From assembly GCA_030645355.1 (NCBI GenBank), contig JAUSNJ010000028.1:1-64000 (forward strand): a DNA stretch of 64,000 nucleotides, in the 5' to 3' direction. The stretch comes from Rhodoferax sp. (GTDB taxonomy: Bacteria > Pseudomonadota > Gammaproteobacteria > Burkholderiales > Burkholderiaceae_C). The notes below the pieces were generated by a model that searched no databases, was not told the DNA's origin, and saw nothing but the letters and a program-made list of their open reading frames with translations. Of the stretch, positions 56,048 to 63,948 are shown in pieces. The position numbers and the translations under genes were made by a program. Numbering within the stretch: position 1 is the first letter of the stretch; the number at the start of each line of letters is the position of its first letter.

Positions 56048-57442
56048 ATGAATTTTGCTGCTGATGGCATAACGGACGAAATGTTGCGGAAATTTGACAT
56101 TTCGGGTCCGCGCTATACCTCGTTTCCCACTGCTGACCGCTTTGTCGAGGCCTTTACCGCGGATGACTATGCGCAGGCCCTGGCACAGCGCAGGCGCGGC
56201 GTCGCGACCAGGCCGCTGCCGTTGTCCCTGTACGTGCACATTCCATTTTGTGAATCGTTGTGCTACTACTGTGCCTGCAACAAAATCATTACCAAGCACC
56301 ATGATCGGGCGACATCCTACCTGCGATACCTGGGGCGGGAAGTGGATTTGCACACCGAGCACATGGGTATGGGGCAGACCATCAGCCAGTTGCATCTGGG
56401 CGGCGGAACTCCGACTTTTCTGAGCGACGATGAGTTGCGCGAGCTGATGGACATGCTCAGGCGCAGCTTTACCCTGGCACCCGGGGGCGAGTACTCAATT
56501 GAGATCGATCCCCGGACTGTGGACTCGTCCCGGCTCGATACCCTGGCGCAGTTGGGTTTCAACCGCCTGAGCTTTGGTGTCCAGGACTTTGATCCGGCCG
56601 TGCAAAAGGCTGTCCACCGGATCCAGCCGTCCGAGCAGGTCTTTGCGCTGGTGGAGGCTGCGCGCGCGCGCGGGTTCGAGTCGATCAATGTCGATCTGAT
56701 CTACGGTTTGCCCCGCCAGAGCCCGGAGTCGTTTGACCGCACGCTTGCGCAGATCAACCAGTTGCGGCCAGACCGGATTGCCTTGTATGCCTATGCCCAT
56801 CTTCCGCAGCGCTTCAAACCGCAGCGCCGCATTGCTGCGCACGACCTGCCCAGTGGTGCGGCCAAAGTGTCCATGCTGTCGCGTTCATTGGCGTCTTTGG
56901 GACAAGCCGGCTATGTGTATGTCGGTATGGACCACTTTGCCTTGCCAGACGATGCCCTGGCCATCGCCAAACGGCAGGGGCGTCTGCACCGCAATTTTCA
57001 GGGCTACAGCACTCAGCCCGATTGCGACCTGATTGGGCTGGGCGTCTCGTCGATCGCCCGTATCGGTGCGGTCTACAGCCAGAATGCCAAGACCATGGAA
57101 GAGTACTGCGACCACCTGGATCAGGGACGCTTTCCAGTGGTACGCGGCTTGGCCATGTCACGCGACGATCTGGTCCGGCGCGCAGTGATCATGGCGTTGC
57201 TGTGTCAGGGGCAGGTGCAGTTTGAATCGATAGAACTGGGCTACCTCGTGGAGTTTCACACCTACTTTGCCAAGGAACTGGAAGACCTGAAAGCGCTGGT
57301 TGAGCAGGGTTTGGTGACCCTGGACGCCACAGGCATTCAGGTAACCGCCCAGGGCTGGTTTTTTGTGCGCGCGGTAGCCATGGTGTTCGACCGGTATTTG
57401 CAGACCGACCGCACACGGGCGCAGTTTTCCAAGATCATTTAG
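56048..57442 (+). CDS. hemN: Oxygen-independent coproporphyrinogen III dehydrogenase
   Basis: A 464-residue radical SAM enzyme that decarboxylates coproporphyrinogen III in heme synthesis under low oxygen. The cluster Cys are in HIPFCESLCYYCAC (Cys68, Cys72 and Cys75), followed by LHLGGGTPTFL, and the second-SAM/substrate region includes GYSTQPDCDLIGLGVSSIA. The length is that of true HemN rather than the shorter HemW. An FNR site upstream supports anaerobic control. The SafE-like gene follows 9 bp later. Confidence 0.95.
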   Translation: MNFAADGITDEMLRKFDISGPRYTSFPTADRFVEAFTADDYAQALAQRRRGVATRPLPLSLYVHIPFCESLCYYCACNKIITKHHDRATSYLRYLGREVDLHTEHMGMGQTISQLHLGGGTPTFLSDDELRELMDMLRRSFTLAPGGEYSIEIDPRTVDSSRLDTLAQLGFNRLSFGVQDFDPAVQKAVHRIQPSEQVFALVEAARARGFESINVDLIYGLPRQSPESFDRTLAQINQLRPDRIALYAYAHLPQRFKPQRRIAAHDLPSGAAKVSMLSRSLASLGQAGYVYVGMDHFALPDDALAIAKRQGRLHRNFQGYSTQPDCDLIGLGVSSIARIGAVYSQNAKTMEEYCDHLDQGRFPVVRGLAMSRDDLVRRAVIMALLCQGQVQFESIELGYLVEFHTYFAKELEDLKALVEQGLVTLDATGIQVTAQGWFFVRAVAMVFDRYLQTDRTRAQFSKII

Positions 57443-57451
57443 CATCACCCG

Positions 57452-58141
57452 ATGCAATCTTCTCTGGCGCTAACTGCGCTGCTCATGGGCTTGGTGGGTG
57501 GACCGCACTGTGTCGCCATGTGCGGGGCAGCCTGCGCGGGCATCAGCCGGGCGGCGGGTCCGCACCAAAACTCCGCGCTGCTGACTTTTCAACTCGGACG
57601 CATCGGCGGCTATTCGATCCTGGGTGGCCTGGCGGCGGCATCGCTGCAAGGGCTGGGCTGGCTGACTGTCCAATCAGCTGCGTTGCGCCCAGTGTGGTCG
57701 CTGTTTCACGTGGCTGCAATCGTGTTGGGCTTGATGCTGCTGCTGCAGGCGCGCCAGCCTGTCTGGCTGGAGAGCGCGGCCCGCACCGTGTGGGCCCGCA
57801 CGCGGTCTTTTGCGGCAAACCAGGGACGCGGCGCGCCGCTGGTGCTGGGAGTTCTGTGGGCGCTGTTGCCTTGTGGTTTGCTCTACTCGGCGTTGCTGGT
57901 GGCAGCGCTGGCCGGCAGCGTAGTGGGGGGCGCCATGGTGATGGCACTCTTTGCCCTGGGTACCAGCGTGACGATGGTAGCGGGGCCGTGGTTGTGGTTG
58001 CGTCTGCGGGGATCGCCAGCAAACCCTGGTAGTGGTCAGTGGGGTATGCGTCTGGCCGGTGCCGCCTTGGCCGCCAGTTCGGGCTGGGCGCTGTGGATGG
58101 CGTTGGCGCACAACACGGCGCCCTGGTGTGTCACTCCGTAA
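57452..58141 (+). CDS. SafE/DsbD-like (sulfite exporter TauE/SafE family) membrane protein
   Basis: A 229-residue polytopic membrane protein with the MGLVGGPHCVAMCGAACAG start typical of the DUF2182/SafE proteins encoded beside cbb3 genes. It has about six helices. Two Cys in the PHCVAMCG region and a third in LPCGLLYSAL could bind metal or handle thiols. Related proteins next to cco clusters are implicated in copper delivery to the oxidase, which the context supports. The transport substrate is not proven. It lies 9 bp after hemN. Confidence 0.82.
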   Translation: MQSSLALTALLMGLVGGPHCVAMCGAACAGISRAAGPHQNSALLTFQLGRIGGYSILGGLAAASLQGLGWLTVQSAALRPVWSLFHVAAIVLGLMLLLQARQPVWLESAARTVWARTRSFAANQGRGAPLVLGVLWALLPCGLLYSALLVAALAGSVVGGAMVMALFALGTSVTMVAGPWLWLRLRGSPANPGSGQWGMRLAGAALAASSGWALWMALAHNTAPWCVTP

Positions 58142-59521
58142 TCAGGCGTGGGCGTCGCGCACCGATTTTTCCAGCTCTGCAAACGCTTCGGTGACGTAGT
58201 CGGCCAGGCGCTCCAGGTTGGGCAGCTCGTCCGTCGCGATCAGTCCGAAGAATAGATCCCCGGCATAGCTGAAGAGCGTGATGTTGAGCAGGTTGCTGGG
58301 CGGCAGCGTGCTGATGGGGTGCATCTCTTCCATGCGAGCACCCTTGATGTACAGGTGTTCCTTCGGGCCGGGCACGTTGGAGACCAGGGTATTGCCCATG
58401 GGAGGCATCTTGTTGCTGAGCTTGAGCGTCTCGGCAATTTGTGCCACCAGGCCGGTGATGATGGTGTAGGACTCAATCGCCTCGGGCGCCACGTTGTCGA
58501 CCATGGTGCGCACATTGCGCAGGCTGTAGCCGATATTGCGCAGGCGCACATAGGGGTCATCCGTGGGCGGGGATAGCTCCACCTGGATGATGCCAATCTT
58601 GTTGCCGGCTGTCTTCTCGCCCTCTTTGCGCAGGTTGACCGGCATCTGGATAGTGATCGGTTGGCGAAGCTCCACCCCCTGGTCCTGCAGGTAACGGCGC
58701 AGGGCGCCATCCAGACAGGTCAACGCAATGTGGTTCAGTGTGGAGCGTGTGCGGGTGCGGATGGCATTGACCCGGGCCATGGAGACTCCGGCGGTCGCAA
58801 ATTGCCGCCCGGACGTGACCTGGCCGGTCAGTGGCGTCCTGGCGCTGGACACAAAGGGCAGGGCGATCGCGTTCTTGGTCAGCTTGACGCTTTCCAGGAA
58901 CAGCATGGTTGCCAAGCGGCCGATGCCCAGAAAGCGGCGCGTGTTGCCTGTGACCTCTTTCCAGGTCATTTGCAGCAGTTCCTGTTTGGCCTTGGCGCCA
59001 CGACCGCCGTGCTTTTGCGTCCAGACCGGTGTCTGCTCCATGTCGTCGGGCGACGTGGAATAGCACTCGGCCGTCCAGCGCGCCATGGTCACGCCATCGG
59101 CATAGGCGTGGTGCATCTTCTGGTACAGCGCAAATTTGCCCTCGGGCAGACCGTCAATCACATGCACCTCCCATAGCGGGCGGCTACGGTCCAGCATGGG
59201 GGTGTGCAGTTTGGACACAAAGTCGTACAGGGCCTTGCGGTCGTTGGCGTCCTTGGGCAGCGTGTGGAAGAACACGTGCTGGTGCATGTCGATGTGGTCG
59301 GTGGCGACCCAATGCGGCATGGCGCTCATCGAGAAATTGATGACCCGGTTGAATGGTGGCTTGACGTCGCTGGCCGCCAGGTACTCCTTGTACAAATTCT
59401 TGGCAAAGGCGGCGGTCGACTTGGGTGGGCGCTTGAAGATCAACAGACCGGCCACATGCTTGGGGCTGGCCTCGGTCTCTGCGATGAAAAAGCCCAGATC
59501 GAGGAGTGACAGTTTGCTCAT
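58142..59521 (-). CDS. Wax ester synthase/diacylglycerol acyltransferase (WS/DGAT)
   Basis: A 459-residue acyltransferase of the bifunctional WS/DGAT family, which makes storage wax esters or triacylglycerols. The catalytic HHxxxDG motif is HHAYADG (137-143), preceded by PLWEVHVIDGLPEGKFALYQK. Further family blocks are PITIQMPVNLR and VSNVPGPKEHLY. The ATG at 59521 begins MSKLSLLDLGFFIAETEASPKHVAGL; the frame continues upstream without a ribosome-binding site. It converges on the SafE-like gene. The next host gene, dusA, is broken by an insertion. Confidence 0.93.
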   Translation of the reverse strand: MSKLSLLDLGFFIAETEASPKHVAGLLIFKRPPKSTAAFAKNLYKEYLAASDVKPPFNRVINFSMSAMPHWVATDHIDMHQHVFFHTLPKDANDRKALYDFVSKLHTPMLDRSRPLWEVHVIDGLPEGKFALYQKMHHAYADGVTMARWTAECYSTSPDDMEQTPVWTQKHGGRGAKAKQELLQMTWKEVTGNTRRFLGIGRLATMLFLESVKLTKNAIALPFVSSARTPLTGQVTSGRQFATAGVSMARVNAIRTRTRSTLNHIALTCLDGALRRYLQDQGVELRQPITIQMPVNLRKEGEKTAGNKIGIIQVELSPPTDDPYVRLRNIGYSLRNVRTMVDNVAPEAIESYTIITGLVAQIAETLKLSNKMPPMGNTLVSNVPGPKEHLYIKGARMEEMHPISTLPPSNLLNITLFSYAGDLFFGLIATDELPNLERLADYVTEAFAELEKSVRDAHA

Positions 59522-59826
59522 GTTGTGTGTTCTTTGCGGTGCCGAGTTGGGAATTTCTGGGGCAAGGGCCAATTTAGCTCCCTGAATGCCAGCGCGCACT
59601 GTAGGCGATGCGCCGGGATCGGTCAATTTGGCGAGGCGATATTAGGGAGGGGGCTCGGTCGAGAGGACCGCCGCACGGCAAGGTTTCAGAACCACCAGCC
59701 GGCCGGAAAATGCCGTGCCCCACCCACCTACCACAATACTCAAGAAGCTCAAGGCCTTTGGCCTGGGTGAGAGTCGGGCCGTCTTCCATCTGCGAAAATC
59801 ACGTAACTACCTGATTCCACAGAAAA

Positions 59827-59886
59827 ATGTCCGAACCAAACCCTTGGCGCATGTCCGTCGCCCCCATGTTGGATAGTTGCGATTAG
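59827..59886 (+). pseudogene. dusA: dusA, 5' fragment (tRNA-dihydrouridine synthase A), truncated by insertion
   Basis: The frame encodes MSEPNPWRMSVAPMLD and then a non-homologous SCD and stop. The WRMSVAPMLD string is the DusA N-terminus, normally continuing W-T-D-R-H-C-R. Sequence identity breaks off between 59873 and 59876. The 5' end of dusA is a known integration site for a family of tyrosine integrases carried by prophages and islands. The rest of dusA should lie beyond the right end of the element, outside the window. Confidence 0.8.
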
Positions 59887-59950
59887 CCAACGTTCATGCG
59901 GGTTTCAAGGACATCGTGTGCAATCTATGTGCAACAGTTTTTGCAGATTT

Positions 59951-59993
59951 CAATCGGTTTTGCTATTCGCTGCATATGAGCAAAAACCGATTG
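59951..59993. repeat. Large inverted repeat near the left end of the element
   Basis: caatcggttttgct and agcaaaaaccgattg pair along their full length with one bulged base around a 14-base spacer. It lies about 75 bp inside the element, where integrase arm sites or excisionase sites often occur. A small cgctt/aagcg palindrome follows at about 59996-60005. Confidence 0.6.
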
Positions 59994-60120
59994 AGCGCTT
60001 AAGCGAATATGAGGCATCGGTCAGTCCCGGTTTGCGGTTGCATGAATACCCGTTTTCAGGGCATTCAAAGTGCGGGCACGCTACGCCTAATGGATGGCTG
60101 TGTTCACATTTAGAACTGCC

Positions 60121-60164
60121 CCCCGCCAGGCCGGTTCATGTCGGGGCTTTAATCACGATCCGTG
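60121..60164 (+). repeat. Direct repeat A flanking the AT-richer gene
   Basis: The sequence from ccccgccaggccggttc through gtcggggctttaatcac is about 80 percent identical to repeat B at 61104-61148. Its ccccg/cgggg arms form an imperfect hairpin. Confidence 0.6.
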
Positions 60165-60168
60165 CAGC

Positions 60169-60945
60169 CTAAGGCCTGTCAACATTTTTTTTGGGGTCGT
60201 CTGGTAAGCAGAAAACAGGGATTGCTACGTCTGAGTATTTTCGGTTTGGAAAGATGTCGACTAAGGTGCCAAGCTCGTCTAGATTTCTACCTGACGCTCT
60301 TTCAATGATTGCTCTGGTTACTCCTTCGAAAAAACCCTGGAAGTGCACTGAAACTGTCCGTACATCTGACAAAAACTGCCCCATCCCGGCCAAGACGTTG
60401 TCAGGTGTCACCGAATGGAAGACTGCGACGTTTGCAACCAATTCAGCAGCGAGGTTGATGGTGCTTCCTCGGTTCACACCGATGATGATTTCAAAGAATT
60501 GTTCTTGGGATGCGCGCTCCCAACTTTGCCCCATGCTTTTGGTGTTGTAGTGGAAAGCGTAATCGTTCCGTACTTTATGAATTAGGTTCCCGCCCTTGAA
60601 GTAGACCTTTAGGGCTGCCAGTGCAGCAACTGCGTCGGGATGCAGGAACTTCGCTAAATCTGCGCTAACAGCCTTATGAGCGAACCAGCTTCTATTGATC
60701 GCTCCCCATGCTTCTTCCAGCTTTCCCGCAAGAATTCGCGCGTAGATCAGGCTCTGAGCGTTCGAGGCGTTCCTCTCAATCTCTGTAAATCCCGGTGTTG
60801 TAGTAGTAACTACGCTCCATTCGTGGACCTTTACAAGAGACGATATCTCATTATTTATGTGTCCGAAGAGAAAGAGAATGTCTCGCTCAGCTGATGGTAA
60901 TTTTTCGAGTTCTGAAACAGGAAGTGAGATGCGCCTTAGTTTCAT
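60169..60945 (-). CDS. Unrecognised protein with HEPN-like RN-x4-H motif
   Basis: A 258-residue soluble protein that I cannot assign to a named family. It is mostly helical in appearance. The segment LIHKVRNDYAFHYN contains Arg126-Asn127 and His132, the R-[ND]-x-x-x-x-H pattern of HEPN ribonucleases of toxin-antitoxin and phage-defence systems. The gene is visibly AT-richer than its neighbours, a sign of foreign origin. It lies alone on the inner side of the dusA junction, a usual cargo position. Its ATG overlaps the stop of a short upstream frame (atga). The HEPN call is motif-level only. Confidence 0.6.
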   Translation of the reverse strand: MKLRRISLPVSELEKLPSAERDILFLFGHINNEISSLVKVHEWSVVTTTTPGFTEIERNASNAQSLIYARILAGKLEEAWGAINRSWFAHKAVSADLAKFLHPDAVAALAALKVYFKGGNLIHKVRNDYAFHYNTKSMGQSWERASQEQFFEIIIGVNRGSTINLAAELVANVAVFHSVTPDNVLAGMGQFLSDVRTVSVHFQGFFEGVTRAIIERASGRNLDELGTLVDIFPNRKYSDVAIPVFCLPDDPKKNVDRP

Positions 60946-61073
60946 TTGATACCTGGGAATGACTGAAATTGAAAGTTTGCCAAACGCCTAAGCCACTGTT
61001 GACGCAAACTCTGTTGCGGCTGCAATGCCGCCTTCGCATCGTTTGCCAGTGGATCATAGTGTCCAACCTTCAA
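60942..61073 (-). CDS. Possible small ORF overlapping the start of the HEPN-like gene
   Basis: An open frame of about 43 codons, from a TTG at 61073 with AAGGGAG just upstream, encodes LKVGHYDPLANDAKAALQPQ and a basic tail, and its stop overlaps the next gene's ATG by the atga arrangement. That could be a coupled small gene. There is no homology I recognise, and the non-ATG start makes it doubtful. Confidence 0.2.
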   Translation of the reverse strand: MKVGHYDPLANDAKAALQPQQSLRQQWLRRLANFQFQSFPGIK

Positions 61074-61103
61074 GAACTCCCTTTGAATGAGCCAAAAAGA
61101 AAA

Positions 61104-61148
61104 CCCCGCCAAGCTGGTTCTTGTCGGGGTCTTCAATCACGTGCACGT
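61104..61148 (+). repeat. Direct repeat B (hairpin) flanking the AT-richer gene
   Basis: ccccgccaag and cttgtcgggg pair with one mismatch around ctggtt. The following cttcaatcacgtg matches repeat A. The hairpin could also act as a terminator-like structure. Confidence 0.6.
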
Positions 61149-61256
61149 GAACCGCTTGGCAGGCGGTTGTATGGGGCTTTCGCACGGTTCACAGTCGATT
61201 GGTTGAACCGCACCAGGCACGCCGCCCCTGCGACTGCAGGCGCCGGAAAATTTCTA

Positions 61257-61466
61257 CTAGGCGGTGTTGTGCCAGCGCCAGACTCGGCGCAGGCGTCCAT
61301 TGGTCCGCCGTGCATAGGCTGCCATTGCCGCGCCCAACGTGGTGGCTTCTGCGTGAAGGCGTGCATTGAAGGTCCCATGGTGGGTACCGTCACCATTCCG
61401 GGCCGCCCCGGGGCGTTTGCAGGCCACCGGTGCGCGGGCCTCCAGGTCGATTGGGTGTGTGTTCAT
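61257..61466 (-). CDS. Small basic protein of the mobile element, unknown
   Basis: A 69-residue frame (MNTHPIDLEARAPVACKRPG to YARRTNGRLRRVWRWHNTA) with a strongly basic tail. It follows the 83-residue small gene on the same strand by 28 bp. No family is recognised. The ATG at 61466 lies within a longer open frame to 61655 that overlaps the neighbour and is less likely. No good ribosome-binding site is seen, so the call is tentative. Confidence 0.45.
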   Translation of the reverse strand: MNTHPIDLEARAPVACKRPGAARNGDGTHHGTFNARLHAEATTLGAAMAAYARRTNGRLRRVWRWHNTA

Positions 61467-61494
61467 TGGGGAAACTCGCAAGGCCAGCGCCGCC

Positions 61495-61746
61495 TCACTT
61501 ATCCTTTTTGAATTGTTTGACCCAGCTTTCGCCCCGTACGTTTCCGATGGCTGCGGACTGTTCTGCCTCTCGGCGCAACGCGGCACCAATGTCGGGGCGT
61601 TTTGTGGGGTCGACCAGTTCGGCTCGGGTGGAGGTGACGCACTGGGCGGCGACAAGTAGCGATACCTCCACGATCTCCCCAGGCGTAAATGCGCGGCCGT
61701 TCAAAAACAACCCGCGCAGCACTCGAATTTCGACCATTGCGAGCAT
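61495..61746 (-). CDS. Small phage-type accessory protein downstream of capsid gene
   Basis: An 83-residue protein. It contains VEIRVLRGLFLNGRAFTPGE and VEVSLLVAAQCVTSTRAE, the SH3-like pattern (V-L-R-x-F-x-x-G-x-x-x-x-P-G-x-x-V-E-V) seen in small proteins encoded next to phage head genes. It begins 8 bp after the capsid gene stop with GAGG upstream of the ATG. Its role is unknown, perhaps in the head or connector. Confidence 0.6.
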   Translation of the reverse strand: MLAMVEIRVLRGLFLNGRAFTPGEIVEVSLLVAAQCVTSTRAELVDPTKRPDIGAALRREAEQSAAIGNVRGESWVKQFKKDK

Positions 61747-61754
61747 GATCTGCC

Positions 61755-62852
61755 TCAGGTCGCGCTGGTGTGGCGTAGCAGGGCTTGCGGCTTTGTAAAT
61801 GCCACGTCCGCATGTAGCATCGCCCGGACTTGAATGGCACCGCTTTTGAAGTTCTCGTAGGGGTTTACGACGATTTCAATGCCCGATCCCCAGAATCCCA
61901 CCAGCACTTTGGACCAGTCGCCTGCAAAGATGGTCCCCGCCGGGCAATCGGTCGTCACGGAGGCGGGCTTGTCGGAAACCTGGTTGTTGGCCCAGATCAT
62001 GCGCCCGGTGGATGCCGTTGCTTCGCGTGCCTGCAAAATCCGCCGAATTGAGGGAGTTGTGAGGAATCGGATGTTGTCGTCGTCGGCCTTCGCATTGGCA
62101 AGGGTCTCGACCGCGTCCAACATGTTGGCGTGTGTGACCGCGCCGGACTGCGAATTGACGCCGGCAGCAATCAATAGGCCGGTGGGCTGCCCCAATGACC
62201 CAGTGCCAGCAAGCACCGCCTGGTCCAGCGCGGCCCCAAGGGCTGCCAAGAGTTGGGCGTTGATGACGTCATCGGCAAATCGCGACTGTTTCATAAAATT
62301 GAAGCTCGCCTTGACCATTGTTCCGCAAGTTTTGGGTTTTGTGGCAACCTGGCCAATCACGGGGTCGGTGGCGGTAATTGCGCTGGTTTCGTCCGCGAGC
62401 CAGTTGGCGCTCACGGGGGTTGTGATGTTGGGGACCAGCAAGTCTTGGGTCAGGTTTTCGACCTTCGAAACACCCATGCGAGCAACCACTGAAAAGGGGC
62501 GCAATACGTCCAATGGGCTGATTGGCAGCGCTGCGACCAAGTTGCCGCCACTGGAAGGAACGCTTGTCACCAGGTCCCGACTCATCAGGGCGCCCCATGG
62601 GACGATCTGGCTTCGTGGATCATTCCACATCCGGCCTTGCGCCATAGCGGCGGCTTTGCAGACTCCGGCCTCGTAGGAACTGGTTGCAAGATTGTCGTCG
62701 TTCATGCCGCGGATCAACCGTGTCAGGCTGAAGCGCTCTTGCTTTTTTGGCGCAGTGCCTGCCATCTCAGCGTAGAACTTTGAGAGGTCGGCAGCAATCT
62801 GGGCGCGGCGGCCTTCGGCCTCCGGGGTGAGTGTTGGAAAAATTGTTGACAT
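61755..62852 (-). CDS. HK97-family phage major capsid protein
   Basis: A 365-residue capsid protein with the HK97 fold pattern. An N-terminal helical arm (about 1-85) is followed by LVTSVPSSGGNLVAALPISPLDVLRPFSVV, then FADDVINAQLLAALGAALDQAVLAGTGSLGQPTGLL and FLTTPSIRRIL. The end is AGDWSKVLVGFWGSGIEIVVNPYENFKSGAIQVRAMLHADVAFTKPQALL, characteristic of the P-domain and A-domain C-terminus. There is no recognisable fused prohead protease. The ATG at 62852 has GGAG 7-10 bases upstream; the frame extends to 62912. It sits in an otherwise portal-less, terminase-less visible segment. Confidence 0.88.
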   Translation of the reverse strand: MSTIFPTLTPEAEGRRAQIAADLSKFYAEMAGTAPKKQERFSLTRLIRGMNDDNLATSSYEAGVCKAAAMAQGRMWNDPRSQIVPWGALMSRDLVTSVPSSGGNLVAALPISPLDVLRPFSVVARMGVSKVENLTQDLLVPNITTPVSANWLADETSAITATDPVIGQVATKPKTCGTMVKASFNFMKQSRFADDVINAQLLAALGAALDQAVLAGTGSLGQPTGLLIAAGVNSQSGAVTHANMLDAVETLANAKADDDNIRFLTTPSIRRILQAREATASTGRMIWANNQVSDKPASVTTDCPAGTIFAGDWSKVLVGFWGSGIEIVVNPYENFKSGAIQVRAMLHADVAFTKPQALLRHTSAT

Positions 62853-62935
62853 CACGGACTCCATAAAAAAAAGTGATGCCTTGATCTTGTCTGGCCTGTG
62901 CAGTTTGGTCACGCGTCAGCTTGAGTTTGTGAGTT

Positions 62936-63358
62936 TCAAACTATGGCGATGGTCCAAACCAGCACGTTGCCATCCAGGCCACTGCGGCGAATTTCCAAAC
63001 CATCGGTGGTGGTGTGCGCCCCATTCGGAATGGCGCGGGTCAGGTACTTGCCCAGGCTCCTCGGGTTGAGCTTGCTGCTCGCTTCGATGGCCTGCAGTAG
63101 CGCCAAACTGGCGGCCGTGCTCTCAAGCGTTTTACCAACCAGGTCCGCGCTGGACCATGTGCTACTGCCGACCACGTCGAACGCAGCTTGCACCAACTGA
63201 TCCAAGCCGGTGTCTGATGTGCCTTGGGCCGTTCTGGTTGTGGCGTGCAGCAGCCGGTCTACCTTGCCGTGCAGGGCTGCGAGTTCACGCGCCAGGTGCA
63301 GCTGCAGCTGCATCGAGTCTGCCAGGGCTGCAGCGTGCTCTTGGGGGCGGTAGCTCAT
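62936..63358 (-). CDS. Unknown protein of the mobile element
   Basis: A 140-residue protein. The N-terminal half is a predicted helix with heptad-like Leu spacing (LQLHLARELAALHGKVDRLL). The C-terminal third (PRSLGKYLTRAIPNGAHTTT followed by DGLEIRRSG and VWTI) resembles the small winged-helix tail of some phage replication or primase-associated proteins. It overlaps the Nu1-like gene by 4 bases (atga). Function not known. Confidence 0.6.
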   Translation of the reverse strand: MSYRPQEHAAALADSMQLQLHLARELAALHGKVDRLLHATTRTAQGTSDTGLDQLVQAAFDVVGSSTWSSADLVGKTLESTAASLALLQAIEASSKLNPRSLGKYLTRAIPNGAHTTTDGLEIRRSGLDGNVLVWTIAIV

Positions 63359-63948
63359 GCTTCTTCCTGCGCGTCTTCTTCGGGGTCATCGGGCCAGCCG
63401 TTGATTGAAATATCGTCCCAGTCGCAGGCATGATTGAATGTGTGGTGGCTCAAAAGTGGCCAGGGCGGCAACTGGTAGTGCCACCGCAAACCGAATTCAC
63501 GCGGGGTCAAGAGTTCGGTCGTATTTGTGGCGCGACAAACCGGCAAGTCGGGCGGGATGATCCAGTCCACCAGAGCCAGCCAAACCCGTAACGATAGGCG
63601 CGGTTCCGCGTCGTCCGAAAGTTGCCGCAGCAGTTGGCGAAATTGTTGGACCATCAACTTCGCCCATGCTGCGTCGTTTTCCATCAGGCTTGCGTCGAGT
63701 GCCAGCGCAGCTGATTCGACGTTTTCCACGGATGCTTTGGGTTTCGCGGTCGCGGCCGGTGTGGCGTTGATTTGTTCTGCCGGTTGCGTGGGATCAAACC
63801 GAACGCCCTTGACGCGACCAGGCTCAAGGTGTCTTCTGCGCCAACGCTGGGCCTTTTCCAGCGAGTCGATTGGCATATTCATTTTTTTTAGCTTCGAGAC
63901 CATTGCTGGACTGATGCCCAATAGCTTCGCAAGCTCTTTTTGTTGCAT
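63355..63948 (-). CDS. Nu1-like HTH protein (terminase small subunit type) of the mobile element
   Basis: A 197-residue protein with an N-terminal helix-turn-helix (QKELAKLLGISPAMVSKLKKMNMPIDSLEKAQRWRRRHL), as in Nu1-type terminase small subunits and related DNA-packaging or regulatory proteins. The middle is Ala/Pro-rich, and the C-terminus is acidic with a Trp-rich block. It overlaps the next gene. A true terminase small subunit would be expected next to the large subunit, which is not in view. Confidence 0.6.
   Translation of the reverse strand: MQQKELAKLLGISPAMVSKLKKMNMPIDSLEKAQRWRRRHLEPGRVKGVRFDPTQPAEQINATPAATAKPKASVENVESAALALDASLMENDAAWAKLMVQQFRQLLRQLSDDAEPRLSLRVWLALVDWIIPPDLPVCRATNTTELLTPREFGLRWHYQLPPWPLLSHHTFNHACDWDDISINGWPDDPEEDAQEEA

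Larger units (their letters stand above)
59522..60168. other. Long gap: WS/DGAT promoter, broken dusA start and left end of a mobile element
   Basis: About 650 bp without a normal gene. The left third is host sequence carrying the WS/DGAT promoter. At 59827-59886 sits the 5' stub of dusA, and the rest is the outer end of the inserted element. It includes a large hairpin (59951-59993) and one copy of a direct repeat (60121-60164). A frame of 84 codons (59918-60172) has no recognisable features. Confidence 0.65.

Noticed and set aside
59574-59814. Short frames on both strands beyond the WS/DGAT start
   Set aside because: No ribosome-binding site, no recognisable residues, and conflicting directions; the region is better read as promoter plus the dusA leader.
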